A stretch of DNA of 64,000 bases, taken from NCBI RefSeq assembly GCF_002813915.1, contig NZ_CP019335.1, positions 378,888 to 442,887 on the forward strand, given 5' to 3'. The stretch comes from Tenacibaculum sp. SZ-18 (GTDB lineage: Bacteria > Bacteroidota > Bacteroidia > Flavobacteriales > Flavobacteriaceae). A program made the position numbers and the translations under genes. The notes under the pieces were generated by a model, which did no database searches, was not told where the DNA came from, and worked only from the letters and a program-made list of their open reading frames with translations. Positions 1 to 8,139 of this stretch are shown piece after piece (position 1 is the first letter of the stretch; each line of letters starts with the position of its first letter).

Positions 1-453
1 ACTATCATCCAACGAAGTGCAATGATCTTGGGTGTTCCAATTTCAATGGAAGCGGCTATTGAAATTGCAGGTAGAAGTAGAGGTACTCCTAGGATAGCAA
101 ATGCGTTACTGAGAAGAGTCCGAGATTTTGCTCAAATTAAAGGAGATGGGAATATTAATTTGAGCATTGCTCAATATGCTTTAAAAGCACTTAATGTAGA
201 CGCACACGGATTGGATGAAATGGATAACAAAATTCTTCATACAATTATAAATAAGTTTAAAGGAGGGCCAGTGGGTATAACAACTTTGGCAACAGCTGTT
301 GGTGAAAATGCAGAAACAATTGAAGAAGTATATGAGCCTTTTTTAATTCAAGAAGGATTTATTATGCGGACTCCTAGAGGTAGAGAAGTAACAGATTTAG
401 CTTACAAACATTTAGGAAAAATAAAAGAAAGTAGTCAAGGAGAGTTGTTTTAA
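1..453 (+). CDS. ruvB: Holliday junction branch-migration helicase RuvB (C-terminal part, 5' end outside window)
   Basis: RuvB is the hexameric AAA+ motor that drives branch migration of Holliday junctions with RuvA, ahead of RuvC cleavage. The reading frame is open from base 1, so the Walker motifs lie upstream of the window. What is visible is the end of the AAA+ core, including the sensor-2 region with [12 protein letters not shown] around residues 28-40 of the visible part, then the C-terminal winged-helix DNA-binding domain ([12 protein letters not shown]... [10 protein letters not shown]... [17 protein letters not shown]). That domain order and the closing RTPRGR stretch are diagnostic of RuvB. 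Its TAA stop touches the GTG start of the next gene, so the two may be co-translated. Identification is secure; only completeness is unknown. Confidence 0.95.
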   Translation, partial: TIIQRSAMILGVPISMEAAIEIAGRSRGTPRIANALLRRVRDFAQIKGDGNINLSIAQYALKALNVDAHGLDEMDNKILHTIINKFKGGPVGITTLATAVGENAETIEEVYEPFLIQEGFIMRTPRGREVTDLAYKHLGKIKESSQGELF

Positions 454-2181
454 GTGAGATTTCAGAAATACATACCTATTTTAAATTGGTTGCCTAAGTA
501 TAGAAAGGATCAGTTTGAAGGCGATTTAATCGCTGGAATAACTGTCGCAACAGTTTTAATTCCTCAAGGAATTGCATACGCATTAATTGCAGGTTTACCT
601 CCAATTTATGGTTTATATTCAGCATTAATTCCGCAAGTAGTTTATGCAATCTTCGGTTCTTCCAGACATGTTGCTATTGGTCCTGTAGCAACGGATTCAT
701 TAATTGTAGCAGCTAGTATTTCTACTGTTGCTTTAATGGGATCGGAAAGTTACATTGCCATTGCAATATTTTTAGCATTTATGGTTGGTTGTATTCAATT
801 TTTAATGGGAGTTTTTCGACTTGGGTTTATTGTGAATTTTTTATCTAAACCAGTAATCACTGGATTTACATCTGCAGTGGCAATTACAATTGGTTTAAAT
901 CAATTTCGAAACTTTTTTGGAGTTGATTTTTTACAAAGTGATCAAATTCATATTTTATTGGACGATATCTTATCTAGAATTTTTGAATTCGATTTAAAGA
1001 CCACGATTATAGGTTGTATTGCAAGTCTTATTATCATAGTTTGTAGGCGGATTAATAAGAAAATTCCAAATGCACTAATAGTAGTAGTTCTTGGAATTAT
1101 TATCATGTACTTTTTTAGGAGTAATTTTACCGAAGTTGCAATCGTAGAAGGAATTCCTTCTGGACTACCTGGATTTGAAGTTCCAGAGTTTAATTTTGGG
1201 TTGATAAAAGAGTTACTTCCAATGACCTTTACCCTGGTAATGGTTGGTTATTTAGAAATAATTTCTATTGGAAAATATATCGAGACTCAGCAAGAAGAGT
1301 ATAAAATTGATTCTAACCAAGAATTAATAGCTTTAGGATTGAGCAATATTGTTGGATCATTTTTTAAAGCTTATCCTTCTACATCAAGTTTTTCGAGATC
1401 AGCAATAAACTTCGATGCAGGAGCTAGAACTGGAATTGCAGCTTTTATATCAGCTGGATTAGTGATGGTAACTTTATTGTTTTTGACACCAGTTTTTTAT
1501 TTTTTACCAAAAACAGTACTATCAGCCATAATTATTGTAGCCGTTTTCAGATTGGTTAATGTAAAAGAAGCTCGCTTTTTATGGAGAGCAAATAATTTAG
1601 ATTTCTGGTTATTATTAGCTACTTTTTGCGCCACTTTATTTTTTGGAATTGAATACGGAATTTTAATAGGAGTGGGATTATCATTAATTGTATTAATTTT
1701 CAGAACATCAAGACCAAATGTAGTAGAGCTAGGAAAGGTTCCTGATTCTGACTTTTACAGAAATAAAATTCGTTTTAAAGAAGTTGTTATCGAAGATGAA
1801 GTGTTAGTTTTTCGTTTTGATGCGCAATTATTTTATGCGAATTCAAATTACTTTCGAGAGCAGCTAGAATTAATGGTGAAAGATAAAGGAGACAAACTAA
1901 AACTTATTGTTTTAGATGGTGAGAGTATCAATAGAGTCGATAGTACTGGGATAGAAATGCTGAAGCAGCAAATTGTATTTTATAAGAGAAAAGAAATACT
2001 TTTTTATTTTGCAGGAATTAAAGGTCCAGTAAGAGATGCTATTTTTAAGGCCGGTATGTTAGATGTTGTAAGTATTGACCATTTCTTTATGAGAGCAAAT
2101 TGGGCTGTACTATTTTATAAAACAGGAGATAATCAAAATCAAAAAAAATACGCTCAGTATATACATCAGGCGTATGAATAA
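454..2181 (+). CDS. SulP-family anion transporter with STAS domain
   Basis: This is an inner-membrane SLC26/SulP permease, a family that moves sulfate, bicarbonate or other anions by proton or sodium symport. About ten to twelve hydrophobic segments fill residues 1-420. The family hallmark near the N-terminus (GDLIAGITVATVLIPQGIAYA, residues 22-42) is followed by the GLPPIYGLYSA signature. A cytoplasmic STAS domain occupies about residues 445-560 with the DSTG loop at 496-499, whose Ser is the phosphorylatable position in STAS proteins. The start is a GTG directly after the ruvB TAA, with AGGAG about 10 bases upstream; no ATG lies near and the protein would lose its first helix if shortened. 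The substrate cannot be read from sequence. The following sulfur-oxidising gene makes a sulfur anion attractive, but that is inference. Confidence 0.9.
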   Translation: MRFQKYIPILNWLPKYRKDQFEGDLIAGITVATVLIPQGIAYALIAGLPPIYGLYSALIPQVVYAIFGSSRHVAIGPVATDSLIVAASISTVALMGSESYIAIAIFLAFMVGCIQFLMGVFRLGFIVNFLSKPVITGFTSAVAITIGLNQFRNFFGVDFLQSDQIHILLDDILSRIFEFDLKTTIIGCIASLIIIVCRRINKKIPNALIVVVLGIIIMYFFRSNFTEVAIVEGIPSGLPGFEVPEFNFGLIKELLPMTFTLVMVGYLEIISIGKYIETQQEEYKIDSNQELIALGLSNIVGSFFKAYPSTSSFSRSAINFDAGARTGIAAFISAGLVMVTLLFLTPVFYFLPKTVLSAIIIVAVFRLVNVKEARFLWRANNLDFWLLLATFCATLFFGIEYGILIGVGLSLIVLIFRTSRPNVVELGKVPDSDFYRNKIRFKEVVIEDEVLVFRFDAQLFYANSNYFREQLELMVKDKGDKLKLIVLDGESINRVDSTGIEMLKQQIVFYKRKEILFYFAGIKGPVRDAIFKAGMLDVVSIDHFFMRANWAVLFYKTGDNQNQKKYAQYIHQAYE

Positions 2182-2193
2182 ATAACAAAGAAT

Positions 2194-3597
2194 ATGAAGA
2201 TCGAGCAAATTTATACGAAATGTTTATCGCAAGGAGCATATTACATTGAAAGTAATGGAGAGGTAGCAATCATTGATCCTTTGAGAGAAGTACAGCCGTA
2301 TTTAGAGAAAGCAGAAAAGGATGGTGCGAAGATTAAGTATATTTTCGAAACTCATTTTCATGCAGATTTTGTAAGTGGGCATATTACATTGGCAGAGAAA
2401 ACTGGTGCCAAAATTGTTTATGGTCCAACAGCGAAAACAAATTTCGAAGCTCATATAGCGAAAGATAATGAATCGTTCTTTGTTGGAAATTTAGAAATAG
2501 TTGCAATTCATACCCCAGGTCATACCATGGAGAGTACAATTTATTTATTGAAGGACGAATCTGGTAAAGATTATGCAATTTTTAGTGGAGATACTCTATT
2601 TATTGGAGATGTTGGGAGACCAGATTTGGCTCAAAAAGGAGATATTACAAAAGAAGATTTAGCAGGCTTTTTGTTTGATAGTCTTAGGCATAAGATAATG
2701 GTTTTGAATGATGATGTAATTGTATATCCAGCTCATGGAGCAGGTTCTGCATGTGGTAAAAACTTAAGTAAAGAAACTGTTAGTACTATTGGCGACCAAA
2801 AGAAAAGAAATTACGCGTTAAGGGAGAATATGACACGTGAAGAGTTTATCAAAGAAGTAACTGATGGTTTGTTACCACCACCAGATTATTTTCCTTTGAA
2901 TGTGAAGTTAAATAAAGAGGGATACGAATCAATTTATACAATTTTAGAGAAGGGTTCTAAGTCTTTATCTGTTGGTCAGTTTGTTGAAAAAACTGAAGAA
3001 TACGATGCTTTAATTTTAGATGTTCGTCATCAATTTGATTTTATTCAAGGTTTTATACCGAAATCAATGTTTATCGGTTTAAACGGAACATTTGCGCCTT
3101 GGGTTGGAGCTTTAATAAAAGATATCCATCAACCAATTGTTTTAGTTACTCCAGAAGGTAAAGAAGAGGAAACAATAACTCGTTTGGCGAGAGTTGGTTT
3201 TGATAATGTAATTGGTTATTTAGAAGGTGGATTTGAATCTTGGAAGAAAGCAGGTAAAACTATTGATACGTTGAAATCAATTACTGCTGAGGAATTAGAA
3301 AAAAACATCGAGAATAATGCAATTGTTTTTGATGTAAGAAAGCCGGGAGAGTTTGAAAATGAGCATATAAAAGATGTCAAAAGTACTCCGTTAGATTATT
3401 TAAATAATTACCTTAGTGTATTTCCTAAAGACAAAGACTTTTTTATTCACTGTGCTGGAGGATACAGATCTGTAATTGCAGCATCTATTCTAAAGGCCAA
3501 AGGTTTTAATAATGTAATTGATGTTGCTGGTGGTTTTGCAGCAATACGTAAAACAAATATAAAAACAACAACACCTGTTTGTAATATATCTTCATAA
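2194..3597 (+). CDS. CstB-like persulfide dioxygenase / double-rhodanese sulfurtransferase
   Basis: The protein has three parts in the order of staphylococcal CstB. Residues 1-240 form a metallo-beta-lactamase fold of the ETHE1 type, with metal ligands in THFHADF (H54, H56, D58), HTPGH (H110) and SGDTLFIGDVGRPDL (D133). A middle rhodanese-like domain (about 265-355) has no cysteine where the active-site loop should be and reads as a non-catalytic pseudo-rhodanese. A C-terminal rhodanese (about 365-460) keeps the catalytic Cys in HCAGGYRS (C420). The known family oxidises protein or low-molecular-weight persulfides to sulfite and transfers sulfur to give thiosulfate. The likely role is sulfide and persulfide detoxification in the cytoplasm. 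The 467-residue length fits. It begins 12 bases after sulP and may be cotranscribed. Confidence 0.85.
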   Translation: MKIEQIYTKCLSQGAYYIESNGEVAIIDPLREVQPYLEKAEKDGAKIKYIFETHFHADFVSGHITLAEKTGAKIVYGPTAKTNFEAHIAKDNESFFVGNLEIVAIHTPGHTMESTIYLLKDESGKDYAIFSGDTLFIGDVGRPDLAQKGDITKEDLAGFLFDSLRHKIMVLNDDVIVYPAHGAGSACGKNLSKETVSTIGDQKKRNYALRENMTREEFIKEVTDGLLPPPDYFPLNVKLNKEGYESIYTILEKGSKSLSVGQFVEKTEEYDALILDVRHQFDFIQGFIPKSMFIGLNGTFAPWVGALIKDIHQPIVLVTPEGKEEETITRLARVGFDNVIGYLEGGFESWKKAGKTIDTLKSITAEELEKNIENNAIVFDVRKPGEFENEHIKDVKSTPLDYLNNYLSVFPKDKDFFIHCAGGYRSVIAASILKAKGFNNVIDVAGGFAAIRKTNIKTTTPVCNISS

Positions 3598-3604
3598 ATC
3601 ATAA

Positions 3605-3808
3605 GAAACAAAAAATGAAAATGTATTCGATGCAATGCAAGTCAATATAGTAGCTAGTGATTTTGAATCTACAGCAATTGAAGTTTTAGATAAAAAGAAA
3701 CCTGTAAATAAGTAGTGTCGTTATAGAGGGAGAAGGAAAATAGCTGCTTCAGTTTTAATAGTTAATGGTAATTGTGTTAAAGGAGGATATAATAAGGTGT
3801 TTAAATAA
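3605..3808 (+). pseudogene. Decayed single-domain rhodanese remnant
   Basis: One continuous frame, broken by a single TAG (3713-3715), reads like the last two thirds of a small rhodanese. Before the stop is a DFE..AIEVLDKKKPV-type stretch typical of the strand leading into the active-site loop. The codon after the stop is Cys (3716-3718) followed by Arg, the position of the catalytic C-R loop, and then a helix IAASVL and a closing KGGYNKV motif. The N-terminal part is missing and no start codon with a full-length product exists. It lies between the intact rhodanese-bearing persulfide dioxygenase and an HMA protein. A programmed readthrough is conceivable but unlikely because the N-terminus is also lost. 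Confidence 0.7.
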
Positions 3809-3819
3809 ATAAAAGTAAA

Positions 3820-4083
3820 ATGACAAGAGAAATTTATATAGAAAATTTAAAATGTGGTGGTTGTGCAAATACTATAAAAAACGGACTAAATGAAATTAAA
3901 GGAGTTGATAATGTTGAAGTAAATGTTGAAGAGTCAAAAGTTAGTTTTAACGCTCCAGAAAAAATAGTTGAAACTATTAAGGCAAAATTATCGAAGCTCG
4001 GATATCCAGAAGTAGGAGATGAGAACAACTTATTGCACAAGGCGAAATCATTTATAAGTTGTGCTGTAGGAAGAATTAAATAG
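3820..4083 (+). CDS. Heavy-metal-associated (HMA) domain protein
   Basis: This small cytoplasmic copper-chaperone-like protein has 87 residues. The ferredoxin-like HMA domain spans about residues 1-66, with the metal-binding CxxC motif at C12-G-G-C15 preceded by IENLK and followed by ANTIKNGL, as in CopZ/Atx1-type chaperones. The tail (about residues 67-87) carries one further Cys and basic residues and is not part of the domain. The protein probably binds Cu(I) or a related soft metal. No copper ATPase is adjacent, so the partner is unknown. It follows the rhodanese remnant and precedes a small membrane protein by 8 bases, suggesting cotranscription with the latter. Confidence 0.85.
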   Translation: MTREIYIENLKCGGCANTIKNGLNEIKGVDNVEVNVEESKVSFNAPEKIVETIKAKLSKLGYPEVGDENNLLHKAKSFISCAVGRIK

Positions 4084-4091
4084 TTCGTTAG

Positions 4092-4391
4092 ATGAAAAAG
4101 GAAACAAATTATAGAAGTTGGTCATTCCGACTTTTAATTTATGTTTTGTTGCTGAATTTAGTGACCATGTATTTAACAATTCAATTTATTCCTTTTGTGC
4201 ATGATGGAGAAAGGTTTTACATTAGAATGTTAATTTTATCAGTATTAGCGATGTTATTGTTTATCGCAGGAGTAATATTAACTTTCTTTTCTGTTAGAAA
4301 TAAAGAAAAAAAAGATTACAAGTATAAAGTATCAGTTTATGGTTATCCAATATTTTTTCTGATAAGCATAATAGTACCAATTTTATTATAG
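4092..4391 (+). CDS. Small three-helix membrane protein of unknown function
   Basis: The product is a 99-residue, strongly hydrophobic protein that I do not recognise. Three likely transmembrane helices are visible at about residues 11-31, 43-67 and 80-99, with a basic, Lys-rich loop (RNKEKKDYKYK) between the second and third, placing that loop in the cytoplasm by the positive-inside rule. The start ATG lies 8 bases after the HMA gene, and a strong hairpin follows the stop, so this is the last gene of the plus-strand group. A link to metal or sulfur handling is only suggested by position. Confidence 0.65.
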   Translation: MKKETNYRSWSFRLLIYVLLLNLVTMYLTIQFIPFVHDGERFYIRMLILSVLAMLLFIAGVILTFFSVRNKEKKDYKYKVSVYGYPIFFLISIIVPILL

Positions 4392-4395
4392 AAAT

Positions 4396-4425
4396 AAAAA
4401 GGCCGAGTGAAAACTCAGCCTTTTT
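4396..4425. terminator. Bidirectional intrinsic terminator
   Basis: An A-run, then GGC-CGAGT, a short loop, ACTCA-GCC and a T-run form a hairpin with one mismatch in the arms. It sits between the convergent ends of the small membrane protein gene and the TonB receptor gene and can serve both. Confidence 0.8.
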
Positions 4426-4444
4426 GGTTAATGCTAGTATATAA

Positions 4445-6811
4445 TTAGAGCTTAAATGTAACTCCCGCTAAGAAGTTAATAGTAGCTTGTGGGTAATATC
4501 CCGCTCCATCAACCGTAGTTGTTACACCAGGATTAGACCACGTATCGTCATAGAAGAAATAATATCCTCTATCTACGTATTCTCTATTAAAAATGTTATT
4601 TACTAAACCAGTAAATACTATTGAATCAAATATTTTATTCGTTTCAAGTTCATAAACAATGTTTAAGTCACTTGTAAAATAGCGTTCTAATTTCTCATTA
4701 TTAGAAATTCTACCACCTAAATTTCCCATAAACTGTTCTCCTACAAATTTCGATAAGAAAGCAATTTGTAAATTGTTTGTTGGAGTAATCACCAATGAGT
4801 TTCCAACAATTACATTAGGAGAAAAAGAGATATTTGTATTTCCTAAGTTTTCGACTATTCCATCAATCGGAGCATTAAAATTTCTGTTTTTATTGGTACT
4901 CAATCCTAAATTAGGTTTTATCGATACATGTTCAGTTAAAGTAATATCAGCATCAATTTCTAAACCGAGGCGGAAACTACTTCCACTGGTTTCTCTTAAT
5001 GGTTCACCAACATTATTAATCGCTCCTGATAAAACTAATTGATTCGTATAATCCATATAGAATAAATTAGTGTTTACCTTAATTTTATCAGTAGCCAAAC
5101 GCCATCCTAATTCAAAATCATCCAATGTTTCGTGTTGCGTATTTCCTCCTTCAAAATCATTTCTATTTGGTTCTCTATTCGCTCTAGCATACGATAAATA
5201 GAAACTATTAGCATCATTTAATTGGTATGTCAACCCTGCTTTTGGGTTAAAGAAATTGAAATCTTTGTCGATATCTAAAGGAACTCGATCAGAGTTTAAT
5301 CCACCAGTTCTGTAGCTTACAAATCTTCCCTGTAAATCAATATAAGCATTTAATTTGTCATTAAGTCTAATATTAGTTTTAACAAAAGAACTTAAATCTT
5401 GTTTTTTCGCATCACTAAAATAATAACGATCTCTAATATTAACATTCGGAGCTAAATCACTTCCCCAAATCACTTCTCCGTAATGATCATTTGTATAATT
5501 ACTATAAGAACCGCCAGCAATTATTTCTAAACCATCAACAGTATATGTTGCTGCAGCATTAAAAACATAGAAATGATTATCTAACCAACGACGAACAACA
5601 ATATCACTACCATCAATAATTAAATTATTAAAGTCAGGAGCAGATTCACCAGGCTTATACTGCTCAAAATATCCTTTTCCACGTGTGTAGTTTAAACCAA
5701 TATTTGTAGATAATTTATCACTGAACTTTTCATTCCAGTGTAATTGATAATGATCTTGCCAATAATTATCAGTTTCATTATCATAAGTATAAGGATTTTG
5801 ACGACGATTTTCTGCTAATTCTTCTGCAGTTAAGCCAAACCAAGCTTGGTAAGTTTGTTCTGATCCTCCAAAAACAATTGCTTTAATTAGGGTATTGTCA
5901 TCAGAATAACTTCCTTGTAAAAAGTATGATTTTAAATCGGTAAAAGCACGATCTACATATCCATCAGAGTAAATATTAGATAAACGACCAGAGAATTCAA
6001 AATGATCATTTACTCTTCCAGTGGTAAATTTAACTGTGTGTTTGCGAGTTCCGAAAGATCCAAAAGCGTTTGAAATTTCTCCACCAGCTTCTTCAGAAAT
6101 AGCATCAGTTAAAATATTTAAACTAGCACCAAAAGCTCCAGATCCGTTAGTCGAAGTTCCAACTCCACGTTGTAATTGCAAACTTTGAGTTGAAGAAGCA
6201 AAATCTCCTAAATTTACCCAAAATGTTCCTTGACTTTCTGGATCATTATATGGAATTCCGTTAATAGTAACATTGATTCTTGTTGCATCTGAACCACGAA
6301 CTCTCATATACGTATAACCAATACCAGCTCCTGCATCAGAAGAAGATATCACAGATGGTAAATAATTTAATAATACAGGAATATCTTGTCCTAAATTACG
6401 TTTGGCAATTTCTTTTTTAGACAAGTTCGAGTGTGTTACAGGAGCATCTGCTTTCACACGAATAGAAGAAACTAGAACTTCGTCTAAAACTTCATCTTCG
6501 GAAGTTAATTTGATTACAATATCTTTCGTTCCTGAAGCAATTTCCTTCTTAATTGTTCTAAATCCAACAAAAGATATTTCTAATAAATAATTTCCTTCTG
6601 GAATTCTTAAAGTAAAATTTCCATCAGCATCTGTGATAGATCCTTTTTTGATATCACGAATAATTACGCTTGCACCATTTAGTGGATTAGAATTACTGTC
6701 AACTACCTTACCAGAAATTGAACCTGATTGAGCTTGGACAGCTAATGAGATAGTAAAAAGTAAAAGAGATACTAACATCTTCACTCTTTTACAAATGTTT
6801 AAAAACGTCAT
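4445..6811 (-). CDS. TonB-dependent outer-membrane receptor, probably for thiamine compounds
   Basis: This is a 788-residue ligand-gated outer-membrane channel energised by TonB-ExbB-ExbD. An N-terminal signal peptide ends near AVQAQ (residue 28). It is followed by a CarboxypepD_reg-like beta-sandwich (about 30-105, with GKVVDSNSNPLNGASVIIRD and the SFVGF motif), then a plug domain (about 120-235, with the RVRGSD and NGIPYNDPESQG segments), and a 22-strand barrel ending in the terminal aromatic-type strand FLAGVTFKL. Many such receptors carry iron chelates, but this one has a TPP riboswitch and a private promoter immediately upstream. By established comparative genomics of TPP-regulated TonB receptors in Bacteroidota, thiamine or its phosphates is the likely cargo. 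The assignment to thiamine is by context, not by the protein sequence. Confidence 0.9.
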   Translation of the reverse strand: MTFLNICKRVKMLVSLLLFTISLAVQAQSGSISGKVVDSNSNPLNGASVIIRDIKKGSITDADGNFTLRIPEGNYLLEISFVGFRTIKKEIASGTKDIVIKLTSEDEVLDEVLVSSIRVKADAPVTHSNLSKKEIAKRNLGQDIPVLLNYLPSVISSSDAGAGIGYTYMRVRGSDATRINVTINGIPYNDPESQGTFWVNLGDFASSTQSLQLQRGVGTSTNGSGAFGASLNILTDAISEEAGGEISNAFGSFGTRKHTVKFTTGRVNDHFEFSGRLSNIYSDGYVDRAFTDLKSYFLQGSYSDDNTLIKAIVFGGSEQTYQAWFGLTAEELAENRRQNPYTYDNETDNYWQDHYQLHWNEKFSDKLSTNIGLNYTRGKGYFEQYKPGESAPDFNNLIIDGSDIVVRRWLDNHFYVFNAAATYTVDGLEIIAGGSYSNYTNDHYGEVIWGSDLAPNVNIRDRYYFSDAKKQDLSSFVKTNIRLNDKLNAYIDLQGRFVSYRTGGLNSDRVPLDIDKDFNFFNPKAGLTYQLNDANSFYLSYARANREPNRNDFEGGNTQHETLDDFELGWRLATDKIKVNTNLFYMDYTNQLVLSGAINNVGEPLRETSGSSFRLGLEIDADITLTEHVSIKPNLGLSTNKNRNFNAPIDGIVENLGNTNISFSPNVIVGNSLVITPTNNLQIAFLSKFVGEQFMGNLGGRISNNEKLERYFTSDLNIVYELETNKIFDSIVFTGLVNNIFNREYVDRGYYFFYDDTWSNPGVTTTVDGAGYYPQATINFLAGVTFKL

Positions 6812-6870
6812 TTTAAAATAAGTGAATAAAAAGAGGCAATTATTCGTTGTTTTTGTTTGAAAAAATATGG

Positions 6871-6951
6871 GTGAACTTAGTAGGAGTTAAAAGGATACAA
6901 CCCTTTCTACTCATTAAAAACATTTAAAAAAATGCTACTACAAAAGTTCAC
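6871..6951 (-). promoter_or_regulatory. Expression platform of the TPP riboswitch: alternative-pairing segment
   Basis: On the mRNA, the segment at 6951-6935 is complementary to the segment at 6883-6871 over 13 base pairs with one 4-base bulge. Its first part (GUGAAC) is also the 3' strand of the riboswitch closing helix, pairing with GUUCUCA near the 5' end. The two pairings exclude each other, which is the usual way a ligand-stabilised closing helix is coupled to expression. Whether the output is transcriptional or translational cannot be decided; a U-rich run lies just after the second segment. Confidence 0.6.
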
Positions 6952-7032
6952 AATCCCTAAACAGCATTACCTGTTCTAGGTTCAATGGGTATGATCTCAG
7001 CCGTATTAGTGGCACCCCTTTTTTGAGAACAT
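6945..7032 (-). promoter_or_regulatory. TPP (THI-box) riboswitch
   Basis: Read on the minus strand, the aptamer has the conserved order GGGGTGCC, then GGCTGAGATCATACCC, then TTGAACCT, then CAGGTAATGCTG and TAGGGA. These are the invariant strands of the thiamine pyrophosphate aptamer, including the pyrimidine-sensing CTGAGA and the pyrophosphate-sensing side. It lies about 135 bases upstream of the TonB receptor start in the same orientation. Binding of TPP would normally lower expression of the downstream uptake gene. Confidence 0.95.
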
Positions 7033-7034
7033 TG

Positions 7035-7042
7035 CAAAGGTA
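7035..7042 (-). promoter_or_regulatory. Bacteroidota -7 promoter box ahead of the TPP riboswitch
   Basis: The minus strand reads TACCTTTG, an exact match to TAnnTTTG, a few bases before the start of the riboswitch. It lies just past the arfB stop codon, giving the TonB receptor its own transcription start separate from the upstream transporter operon. Confidence 0.7.
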
Positions 7043-7077
7043 AGGTGGAATTTTAATATAACGTGTAAGAAATTAAG

Positions 7078-7485
7078 TTAATCGACGTTTGGTTTTCGTC
7101 TTAATTGTTTTTTGAGTGAGTGGTTTTGTTTATATTCTGCTTTTTTGACCAAAGAACTTCTAGTTGGCTTTGTAGCTCTTCTTTTTTTGGGTTTTATTAA
7201 ACTGGCAGTTAATAGTTTAAAAAATAATTTAATTACAGTTTCTTTGTTTTTATGTTGAGAACGGGTTTCTTGTGAATATAAAATTAGAAATCCTGTTTTT
7301 GAAATTTTATTCCTCAATTTAGCTCGAATCAAGTTTTTTTCTTCATCTGATAAACCTTTTGAATTATCGAGATTGAAATGTAATTCAATTTTAGAAGCAA
7401 CTTTATTTACATGTTGCCCACCTGGCCCAGAACTTTTAGTTGCTTTGAATTGTAATTCAGATAAAAGAATTTCTTTATTCGCCAA
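7078..7485 (-). CDS. arfB: Peptidyl-tRNA hydrolase ArfB (ribosome rescue)
   Basis: ArfB (YaeJ) enters stalled ribosomes lacking a stop codon and hydrolyses the peptidyl-tRNA. The RF-1-type domain carries the catalytic GGQ at residues 22-24 within SSGPGGQHVNK, and a basic tail rich in Lys and Arg (about 100-135) that in the family fills the mRNA channel. The 135-residue length is typical. The start is a TTG whose preceding codon is the TAA of the upstream kinase gene in the same frame, so initiation is probably coupled to termination. It is the last gene of the thiamine-uptake operon, although its role is unrelated; the riboswitch promoter begins just behind it. Confidence 0.9.
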   Translation of the reverse strand: MANKEILLSELQFKATKSSGPGGQHVNKVASKIELHFNLDNSKGLSDEEKNLIRAKLRNKISKTGFLILYSQETRSQHKNKETVIKLFFKLLTASLIKPKKRRATKPTRSSLVKKAEYKQNHSLKKQLRRKPNVD

Positions 7486-8139
7486 TTAATGCATTAAGGT
7501 ATTTGGATCAATATTTTGATGTAAGCAATGTAAATCTAAATCGATTAATGTATCTGAATAAGAATATAAATTATCTTTTTTAGCAATCAAATCCTCAATA
7601 ATTTGAGTAGCTTTTTTTAATCTGGTTTCTTTATCTCCTTTTAAAAGAACATAAGGACGATTGTATTTTTCAAGAGCATTTTTAAACGCGTTAAACATTT
7701 TTTCACGTTGTTCAGGTCTATCTCTTAAATCGTCTTCTTCCCAAGGTGTGTCTATATAGGTTAGGAAGTAAATGTCATAGGTGTTTTTGATAGCAAATTC
7801 ATCCAATAGCGGATTAACAAATCCACCGTAATATTCTTCTGAATACACTTTGGTTTCTAGTAAATCAGTATCACAAATTAATAATTTGTTCGCCTTTTTT
7901 GCTAAAGAGTTTTCTAAGTCCATTTGACCAATAGCAATTGGAATTAGATCACTTTTTTCACAAGTTTTACGTTCATTATTCCATTTGTATTGTAAATATT
8001 CTCTTGCATATTCTGGTGCCCAAACTGTATTATAATGTCGAGCAAGCTGACGAGAAAGTGTTGTTTTACCTGTACTTTCTGGACCAAATAAAACTACTTT
8101 AACTAAATTAATTTCGGATTGTCTAAGCTTTTCTTCCAT
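7486..8139 (-). CDS. NadR-like P-loop kinase, candidate thiamine kinase
   Basis: The protein is a 217-residue AAA_28/NadR C-terminal-type nucleoside kinase with Walker A GPESTGKTT at residues 19-27, the following WAPEYAREY segment typical of ribosylnicotinamide kinases, and CDTDLLETKV as the Walker-B-like region. In NadR-linked PnuC systems this fold phosphorylates nicotinamide riboside to trap it. Here the neighbours are a thiamine-binding protein, a PnuC-type permease and a TPP riboswitch, so thiamine or a precursor is the more likely substrate; this is inference. Its start overlaps the permease gene by 37 bases. A second in-frame start a little downstream would still keep the P-loop. Confidence 0.75.
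   Translation of the reverse strand: MEEKLRQSEINLVKVVLFGPESTGKTTLSRQLARHYNTVWAPEYAREYLQYKWNNERKTCEKSDLIPIAIGQMDLENSLAKKANKLLICDTDLLETKVYSEEYYGGFVNPLLDEFAIKNTYDIYFLTYIDTPWEEDDLRDRPEQREKMFNAFKNALEKYNRPYVLLKGDKETRLKKATQIIEDLIAKKDNLYSYSDTLIDLDLHCLHQNIDPNTLMH

Noticed and set aside
3447..3635. Open frame on the minus strand over the end of the persulfide dioxygenase gene
   Set aside because: It is a shadow of the real gene in another frame, with no start context and no recognisable protein features.
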